Shown: piece by piece, positions 58,847 to 64,000 of the stretch
How positions within the stretch are numbered: the first letter of the stretch is position 1
How the letters are laid out: each line of letters starts with the position of its first letter
DNA from: JAUSFM01 sp964343705
Lineage (GTDB): Archaea; Nanobdellota; Nanobdellia; Woesearchaeales; UBA12501
Direction of reading: 5' to 3'
Assembly (NCBI GenBank): GCA_964343705.1
Contig: CAYFJX010000004.1
Coordinates: 1-64,000 of the forward strand
Length of the DNA: 64,000 nucleotides
Notes under the pieces: generated by a model
What the model was told of the DNA's origin: nothing
The model's database searches: none
The model's input: the letters and a program-made list of their open reading frames with translations, nothing else
Made by a program: the position numbers and the translations under genes

Positions 58847-59125
58847 GGAAACAGCAAATGCTGTTTCCAAAGTCTTTTGTTGACACAAAAGACCTTTTCT
58901 CCATCAGCCTTTTGTTAACACAAAAGGCACAAAATGTGGGCGTGCACCTCCTTTCAGTCGGAGCACACCTGGGATGTGTGATTTGTTGTCATCACACTTC
59001 ACATTTTGTTATTCTCCATCACCTATTTTTTTGATGTTTTGCATCACCTGCTTTTTTCCACATCACCTACTTCTTCTCAACCCTTTTTCCCATGCAATTG
59101 GCTGAACCAAGGGGTTCTGAATTGT
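58847..59125 (+). repeat. hairpin-rich spacer with family C copy C2 and CATCACCT repeats
   Basis: The spacer 58604-59167 holds a chain of hairpins: GGAAACAGC/GCTGTTTCC (58847-58868), GTCTTTTGT/ACAAAAGAC (58872-58893) and GCCTTTTGT/ACAAAAGGC (58907-58928). An outer stem ACAAAATGTG/CACATTTTGT (58929-58938 with 59000-59009) then encloses a CTCC/GGAG hairpin and GTGTGAT/ATCACAC. The last hairpins match repeat C1. Three copies of CATCACCT follow (59017, 59042, 59061). A CAATT...GAACC/GGTTC...AATTG hairpin closes it (59094-59125). Confidence 0.7.
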
Positions 59126-59167
59126 GAATGTAAGCGGGGGAAGGTGGCTTCTTGGTCCTCCCCCCAA

Positions 59168-60451
59168 CTATACGACTACTTTGTCACACAAGTTAGGCGC
59201 ATAAGTTTTGAAGTCTAGGGCTTCAGCCCATTCTGTGATATTTTTGATGGCGTCTGGATCGCCGTGATTGAATATGAGTTTAGCTGGGTTAACACGTTTA
59301 ATGTAACGCTTGAGTTCACCAAGTCCAGCATGTGCACTAAAGTCAAACTTTTTCCAAGAGCATTTGATCCTTGTTTTCCAACCTTTCATGTACACAATGC
59401 CTCTTTCTTGCAAGAGTCTACCATTTGTGTGTTTTCCTTGGTATCCTGTAAACAAGATACTATTTCTTGAGTTGTTAAGGAGTTTCAAGTAATGCATGAC
59501 AGGTCCTCCAGTAATCATTCCAGATGTTGTGATGAATACACCCTGTTCCTTTGCAGCTTGGTCACGTGCTCGCCATCCTTTGAGTGGCTTTGCTTTTGCA
59601 TATGCTTTTGAAAGTGCGGCATGATCTTTTACTGATGGGGGAAACTTGAGTGCGATTTCTGTGGCAGTCACTGCCATGCCATTGAGGTAAACTGGTACGT
59701 CTCGATTTTTTAGTATCTCAGTAACAACAAGCAACACTTCTTGCGCTCGTCCCATTGCAAAGACAGGGATAATAACAGAGCCTCCATTGTTGAGTGTGTT
59801 ATTGATTGCCTTTGCAAAATCTTGTTCAACCTTTTTTCTTGCAGGGTGTGTTCTGTCCCCATAGGTTGCTTCACAAATAAGTGCATCAATGTCTTCGTCA
59901 GCATAACTCATGTCCATTCCACGGTGAAGCGCTGTTTCATCTACTTTGATGTCAGCACTGTACACAATGCGTTTTCCTTCTGTTTCTACAAGTGCTGAGG
60001 CTGATCCAGGTATGTGGCCAGCGTTGAAAAATTCAAAGCGAATATCTTTAATGGTTCCCCATTCTTTTTTCTTAATTTTTTTAACACATGCAAGCATCTT
60101 GTCAATGTCTTCATGGAAATATCCAAGTTGTCTATGCTTTAACTTTCCAATTTTATACGCGTCTTCAAGTATAAGTTTGGTAAGTGCTTTTGTTGCACCA
60201 GTTGCGTAAATTGGACAGTTCAGTCCTTGGTGATCTAAATATGGTAGCGCACCACAATGGTCAAGATGTGCATGGCTAAGGAGTACCCCATCAATCTCTG
60301 ACAGGTTTGTTACTTTTTCTGGATATTCTGAGTGGCCATGGTGTGTTAGCTTAATTCCTGCATCCATTAAGATGCGAGTGTATTTTTTTGTAACTAACTC
60401 TACACAACTCCTTCCAACTTCCTGTGCTGCTCCGTGAAATATGAGTTTCAT
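59168..60451 (-). CDS. beta-CASP metallo-beta-lactamase RNA nuclease
   Basis: This is the archaeal CPSF73-like/aRNase J-related family without KH domains. The zinc motif is LLSHAHLDHCGALPYL near residue 60, then the HIPGSASAL region near 148, ADIKVDET near 170 and the beta-CASP insert with VPVYLNGMAVT near 240. Late motifs are TSGMITGGPVMHYL and SAHAGLGELKRYIKRVNP, plus the FNHGDPDA that follows. It processes RNA 3' or 5' ends. It shares an operon with the membrane protein and AbrB-like genes upstream. Confidence 0.93.
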   Translation of the reverse strand: MKLIFHGAAQEVGRSCVELVTKKYTRILMDAGIKLTHHGHSEYPEKVTNLSEIDGVLLSHAHLDHCGALPYLDHQGLNCPIYATGATKALTKLILEDAYKIGKLKHRQLGYFHEDIDKMLACVKKIKKKEWGTIKDIRFEFFNAGHIPGSASALVETEGKRIVYSADIKVDETALHRGMDMSYADEDIDALICEATYGDRTHPARKKVEQDFAKAINNTLNNGGSVIIPVFAMGRAQEVLLVVTEILKNRDVPVYLNGMAVTATEIALKFPPSVKDHAALSKAYAKAKPLKGWRARDQAAKEQGVFITTSGMITGGPVMHYLKLLNNSRNSILFTGYQGKHTNGRLLQERGIVYMKGWKTRIKCSWKKFDFSAHAGLGELKRYIKRVNPAKLIFNHGDPDAIKNITEWAEALDFKTYAPNLCDKVVV

Positions 60452-60461
60452 TTTTTTGTGA

Positions 60462-61067
60462 TCACCAGTATCGTATGGGGATGTGTTGTATTACATTTAC
60501 ATTGTAGCTAATGACAAGTGTGATTGCAAGCATGATGCTTCCTAAAAGTATCCAGTTTACAGGATGATTATGTTCTTGCACATCTTCGTAGGCAAATGGC
60601 CAGTAGCTTGCGACAAAGTACCATATCCCTGAAAAGAGTAGGTGTGGGCTATTTGTTTGCGTGTACATAATGTATTGTGAAACAGCAAACACCAGTGGTA
60701 AGGGGGTGAGTATGCCAAGCAGATTTTTTTCAAAATCATCAACAGTGATTTCACCTGCAACAAAGTAATTAAGCAAGCCAAGCATGATGGGAATGATAAT
60801 AATAACTGCATATTTCCACGCAAGACTTGTACTCAGTACCAGGGGCAATCCAATAAACAATGCAAAGATGCTTGCGTTTAGGCTGACGAGTCCCAAAAGT
60901 ACAACAATCATGCTAAGCAGTGAAACTTTTGGCGTGGTTGTTTCATGCACTGCAGTGCTGATCTCCTCGGTAGAAAAGCCTTTATGTTTGAGCTCTTGCT
61001 TGATTAAAGGGAGGGAGTAGCCTCGCTTTAGTTCTTTTTTGATGTACTTTTTGAGTTCGTGGATCAT
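60462..61067 (-). CDS. membrane protein with N-terminal helical domain, 201 aa
   Basis: Residues 1-45 are a charged helical domain (IHELKKYIKKELKRGYSLPLIKQEL, in parts), of the type found in small archaeal SHOCT/UBA-like adaptors. Five to six membrane segments follow (about 50-195). No catalytic motif. It lies between an AbrB-like gene (4-base overlap) and the beta-CASP nuclease (10-base gap), so co-transcription is likely. Function unknown. Confidence 0.68.
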   Translation of the reverse strand: MIHELKKYIKKELKRGYSLPLIKQELKHKGFSTEEISTAVHETTTPKVSLLSMIVVLLGLVSLNASIFALFIGLPLVLSTSLAWKYAVIIIIPIMLGLLNYFVAGEITVDDFEKNLLGILTPLPLVFAVSQYIMYTQTNSPHLLFSGIWYFVASYWPFAYEDVQEHNHPVNWILLGSIMLAITLVISYNVNVIQHIPIRYW

Positions 61068-61264
61068 TTTTTGCCTCCTGGTGTTTTTGCAGGGTCTTTT
61101 GGCTCTTGTTCTGCGAAGTCAAGGTACCATCGGTTAGTGTGTTTGTCAAAATTGAAGAGAACATTGTGTTTCTTAGTTTTGTCAAGGGCAAAGAGAAGTG
61201 GCATAGGTATTGTTGTTTCAAAACTGCTGCCGCGTTTGTACAGTTTTCTCTTGATTTGCGTCAT
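61064..61264 (-). CDS. AbrB-like small protein, 66 aa
   Basis: KRKLYKRGSSFETTIPMPLLFAL resembles the swapped hairpin of SpoVT-AbrB DNA-binding proteins, followed by KHNVLFNFD and a Pro/Lys-rich tail. It starts the operon with the membrane protein and beta-CASP nuclease and may be its regulator. The motif match is partial. Confidence 0.6.
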   Translation of the reverse strand: MTQIKRKLYKRGSSFETTIPMPLLFALDKTKKHNVLFNFDKHTNRWYLDFAEQEPKDPAKTPGGKK

Positions 61265-61292
61265 CTGGCCCTCATGGTTATTACTATGCTAA

Positions 61293-61489
61293 AAAATACT
61301 TATTTTTTTATTAATTTCGTTACTTATGGATTTACTTATATTTAAATGTTCTGCTTACCTCTTTTTAGGGCATTCTCCATCACATATCTTTCAAAATACT
61401 TATTTAAGTACTTCTAATATAACTTATTTAAATAGTTTTCTATTCTATTACTTTTTTTCTTGTATTTTTACTTGAAAAAATACTTATTT
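61293..61489 (+). repeat. three AAAATACTTATTT repeats in an AT-rich promoter region
   Basis: The 13-mer occurs at 61293-61305, 61393-61405 and 61477-61489 within about 300 bases of otherwise non-coding DNA between divergent genes (61265-61565). A G-tract of eight at 61493-61500 follows. The repeats could be operator sites for either neighbour. Nothing else is evident in the interval. Confidence 0.4.
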
Positions 61490-61565
61490 ATTGGGGGGGG
61501 TGGTGTGCAAAGAACGTGCTAAAGCACACACAAACTTTTTAACAAGGGTTGCAACACTGCATTGC

Positions 61566-62963
61566 ATGAAACTGGTTCTCAAACGTAGCTGGATCAAAAA
61601 TGTAGGGGTGTTTTGTATTGCACTCTTGGCCTGTTTTGTTGTTGTAGAACTTGGCTTTCGTGTGTTTGCTCCTCAAGCACTCTTTGATAACTGCAACAAA
61701 AAACATCCTGACTGGCCACGGCCAATGATCATCTCTGATGAGACACTTGGCTGGACAATGAAACCAAATGGAGAGTGGTGCTTGTACCAGCCTGATACAA
61801 ACAAAAAAATAACTATTAAGACCAACAGCAAAGGCATGCGAGGCACACAAGAATACACAGTTGAAAAACCTCCCAACACGTTTCGTATCCTGGTGTATGG
61901 GGATTCTTTTCTGTGGGGTGAAAACCTTTTTGAGGACGAACATTTTGCAACGCAGTTTCAGAAACAGTTAGAAAAAGAATTTGCAAAAAGTACAGTGCAC
62001 CTCCAACCAGAAGTGCTTGCGTTTGGTGTGGATGCATATGGTATGCATCAAAGCTTTCTCAAGTATGCAACAGATGGGATAAAATACAATGCTGACCTTG
62101 TTATATACTTGTTGTACCAAAATGATTTTACTGACCATATGGTTGCACGACACAATTTTTATCCAAAACCTAAACTACAATTTACACAAAAAACACAAGG
62201 GAATGACAATGCAGGCACTATTCAACTTAGTTCTGTTTCAGCAGACACTGTTGCACGAATAGCACGGGCTCAACGTCAAGACACAAACTATTACAAGCTT
62301 TACAAGAATGATAACAACAAACCAGTGCCTCGGATTTCTCTGTTACGTCGAGCAGTACTTGGTCACTCCCATTTTGTTGTGTTTCTGCGAAAAACCTTGC
62401 AAGCAAACCCTATTACTTCACTGTTTCACACACCTTATGAAAAAGACTTTTTTCGCTTGTTAGAAAAAATTAGTGTAACCAACAAGGTTCTTTTCCAAGT
62501 ACGCCAACAATATGATCCTTCTTTTATGGGTATTATTGAAAATGCTAATTATGTTCTCCACTTTTTCAACAAGGCAGTCAAAGAACAAGGGTCTCAGTTT
62601 ATCCTTGTTAATGTACCCAGTGTGTACCAGGTACAATCAAAGTATTATGATAAACTGCGTAGGGATTTCACACACATACCTGAAGGGGCACTTCTTCCAA
62701 AAGCAAGGGATATTATAGCTTCACAAGGTCTTACACTTGACAGTGCACAGGGGAACATCTTGCTTGGTCGTATTGCTGCTCAAGAAAGCCTGCATTATGT
62801 TGATCTTACTACTCCTGCAAAAAAGCATGAATACACGTTTTATCATAGGGCAGATAATCACTGGAGTCCAGCTGGTACAGCTATCTCAGCAGAATATATC
62901 ACGCAACAGTTACAGGCAAAGGGCTTGTTGCCTTTTGTTCAAGAAGATCAAGCAAAAGTATAA
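61566..62963 (+). CDS. SGNH/GDSL hydrolase-like protein with membrane anchor
   Basis: A membrane anchor helix (residues 10-35, NVGVFCIALLACFVVVELGF) is followed by an external SGNH-type hydrolase domain. The nucleophile block is ILVYGDSFLWGE near residue 103. The catalytic Asp-His pair is ADNHWSPAGTAI near 440. These fit esterases related to AlgX/AlgJ sugar O-acetyl enzymes. ATG 61566 is 26 bases from TATA-like TTTTTAAC. A TTG at 61491 would extend the frame but lacks support. Confidence 0.78.
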   Translation: MKLVLKRSWIKNVGVFCIALLACFVVVELGFRVFAPQALFDNCNKKHPDWPRPMIISDETLGWTMKPNGEWCLYQPDTNKKITIKTNSKGMRGTQEYTVEKPPNTFRILVYGDSFLWGENLFEDEHFATQFQKQLEKEFAKSTVHLQPEVLAFGVDAYGMHQSFLKYATDGIKYNADLVIYLLYQNDFTDHMVARHNFYPKPKLQFTQKTQGNDNAGTIQLSSVSADTVARIARAQRQDTNYYKLYKNDNNKPVPRISLLRRAVLGHSHFVVFLRKTLQANPITSLFHTPYEKDFFRLLEKISVTNKVLFQVRQQYDPSFMGIIENANYVLHFFNKAVKEQGSQFILVNVPSVYQVQSKYYDKLRRDFTHIPEGALLPKARDIIASQGLTLDSAQGNILLGRIAAQESLHYVDLTTPAKKHEYTFYHRADNHWSPAGTAISAEYITQQLQAKGLLPFVQEDQAKV

Positions 62964-62988
62964 AAACAAGCAATTTCTCAATTGATTC

Positions 62989-63855
62989 ATGAATATCATC
63001 ATACTTATCACCACACCTGACTTTGCAGGACCAAATATCAAAGAACACCTACTTACGCAGGTAGAATGGGAAGAAACAAGCATGGTTTTTGAGAATGAGC
63101 CAGTGTGGAAACTCAGCACTGCCAATAATATAATATATATGTTTACAACTGATACAAAGTGCATTGATTGTGAACAATACGATGCAAAAATGCAGAAAAC
63201 CCTTGTCTCAGCAGGAGTACAAGCCAAGATTGACCTTCTTATCTTTCCAACCACACATAGGAGTGAGAAAGCAGTGCCAAGCATGTGTGTTCATGCACCA
63301 GGTAACTTTGGCGAAGCAAAATTAGGGGGGATCCCTGAAAAACTCTGTAAAACAAACCCTCAAATAATTAGGTTTTTGTGGGAACAACTTAAACATGTTT
63401 TTGGAACAGAAGGGGATCATGAAATTGTCATGGAGGCAACACACCATGGCCCGGACTTAGATGTTCCAACTATTTTTTTAGAAATTGGTTCTAATGAAGC
63501 AGCATGGCAAAACAAACAATTTGGTGCACACATGGCAACAGTACTTTGTAATCTTGCAAACGCAGATACGCAAGCAGTTCAAAAAAAGTTTATTCCAGCA
63601 CTTGGCATTGGTGGTCCACACTATGCACCGAACTTTCTTAAACTAATGGAAAAAACAAATTATGCAGTGGGTCATATCTGTGCAAAGTACAATTTAGAAA
63701 ACCTCGACGACAAAATGTTACAACAAGCAATTGAAACAAGCGGTGCACAAGAAGTTTTTGTTGATTGGAAAGGTGTTGGAGGTTACAAAGAAAAAATAAA
63801 AACCATATGTGGACAATGTGGTGTTACTTACAAACGGCCTGATCAACTTTGTTAA
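62989..63855 (+). CDS. dtdA: D-aminoacyl-tRNA deacylase (archaeal type)
   Basis: DtdA hydrolyses D-amino acids from mischarged tRNA. Signature stretches are TTPDFAGPNIKEHLL near the start, MEATHHGPDLDVPTIFLEIGSNEAAW near residues 147-172 in parts (metal His and Glu), and GIGGPHYAPNF near 204. The C-terminus GGYKEKIKTICGQCG contains a CxxC. The length of 288 aa matches the family. A TATA-like TATAAAAA within the end of the preceding gene is 26 bases before the ATG. The last 145 bases of the window contain no gene. Confidence 0.94.
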   Translation: MNIIILITTPDFAGPNIKEHLLTQVEWEETSMVFENEPVWKLSTANNIIYMFTTDTKCIDCEQYDAKMQKTLVSAGVQAKIDLLIFPTTHRSEKAVPSMCVHAPGNFGEAKLGGIPEKLCKTNPQIIRFLWEQLKHVFGTEGDHEIVMEATHHGPDLDVPTIFLEIGSNEAAWQNKQFGAHMATVLCNLANADTQAVQKKFIPALGIGGPHYAPNFLKLMEKTNYAVGHICAKYNLENLDDKMLQQAIETSGAQEVFVDWKGVGGYKEKIKTICGQCGVTYKRPDQLC

Positions 63856-64000
63856 ACTTCGTTAACAAGCTTATTTTATTTTTACTTTAAAGTGTAAAAA
63901 GATGTTGTTGCTTTGGTTTAGTGGTTATTTATTTTTTTAAAATCAAAAGATTTAAATAACAAAAGTGCTTCAAACACAAAATACTTACTAAAACTTTGCA

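Noticed and set aside
58707..58904. Full 65-aa open frame as a gene
   Set aside because: Its first half overlaps perfect hairpins and has no ribosome site; only the last 31 codons have support.
58604..59167. RNase P RNA or SRP RNA in the hairpin-rich spacer
   Set aside because: None of the conserved core sequences of either RNA is present and the hairpins are short and repetitive.

Overview
The window is archaeal chromosome. Diagnostic genes are ribosomal proteins L21e and L15e, RNA polymerase subunit F (Rpb4), DUF655, aIF2 gamma, aIF6, prefoldin alpha, FtsY, archaeal NadM, an Elp3-type radical SAM/GNAT enzyme, DtdA, a stand-alone beta-CASP nuclease and a tRNA-Val with an intron after position 37. 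TATA-like boxes centred about 26 bases upstream of the start codon (leaderless transcripts) are common. The AT-rich, dense layout, the many short orphan proteins, the bacterial-type DnaK-DnaJ-GrpE set and the long Glu-rich tails on several proteins suggest a DPANN archaeon, perhaps Woesearchaeota-like. That placement is inference.

Layout. 1-4.1 kb: two divergent winged-helix genes and an ABC-2 exporter. 4.2-5.7 kb: the L21e-RpoF-DUF655 operon. 5.7-9 kb: a membrane protein, a Holliday-junction-endonuclease-like protein, a nucleotidyltransferase regulator and thioredoxin reductase. 9.1-14.1 kb: aIF2 gamma, then aIF6 - 54-aa protein - prefoldin alpha - FtsY. 14.2-24 kb: an asparaginase-like domain, ScpA, orphan genes, tRNA-Val, a HAD phosphatase, RDD and SppA membrane proteins, an HD hydrolase, a Zn/acidic-repeat peptide, a regulator and an IPNS-like oxygenase. 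24-29 kb: a defence-type island with small membrane proteins, a stand-alone Cdc48 N-domain, a restriction enzyme, Vsr, a C5 methyltransferase, a RecB/Cas4-like nuclease and two small regulators, bordered by a DDE insertion sequence (29.1-30.2 kb). 30.3-38.9 kb: a chaperone operon, grpE - YkgJ - CYTH - dnaK - two phosphohistidine-domain paralogs - MazG/HAD fusion - dnaJ. 39-46.5 kb: tandem PRTase, NadM, Cys-repeat surface protein, zinc ribbon, SpoIIM, SAICAR-synthase-like, L15e, Lrp. 46.8-53.7 kb: an orphan membrane gene between direct repeats, two VapBC modules, a DUF1624-like membrane protein, Elp3, a SET protein and a frameshifted DUF1801 gene. 53-64 kb: two HIT proteins, a Ca exchanger and Ca ATPase, a beta-CASP nuclease, an SGNH hydrolase and DtdA.

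The most unusual content is intergenic. At least three families of 50-165 bp structured repeats occur. Family A has four copies (849-948, 6344-6447, 7950-8114, 10838-10999): a long outer stem enclosing two hairpins, with conserved loops and stems that differ in sequence but stay paired. Two copies have terminal inverted repeats and 9-bp target-site duplications placed at the stop codons of trxB and ftsY, so the family is or was mobile (MITE-like). Family B (17920-18068, 45881-46030) shows the same kind of paired changes in a different fold. Family C (17808-17877, 58907-58985) lies next to a duplicated tRNA-Val 3' end and in a hairpin-rich spacer. No autonomous partner for these repeats is visible here.
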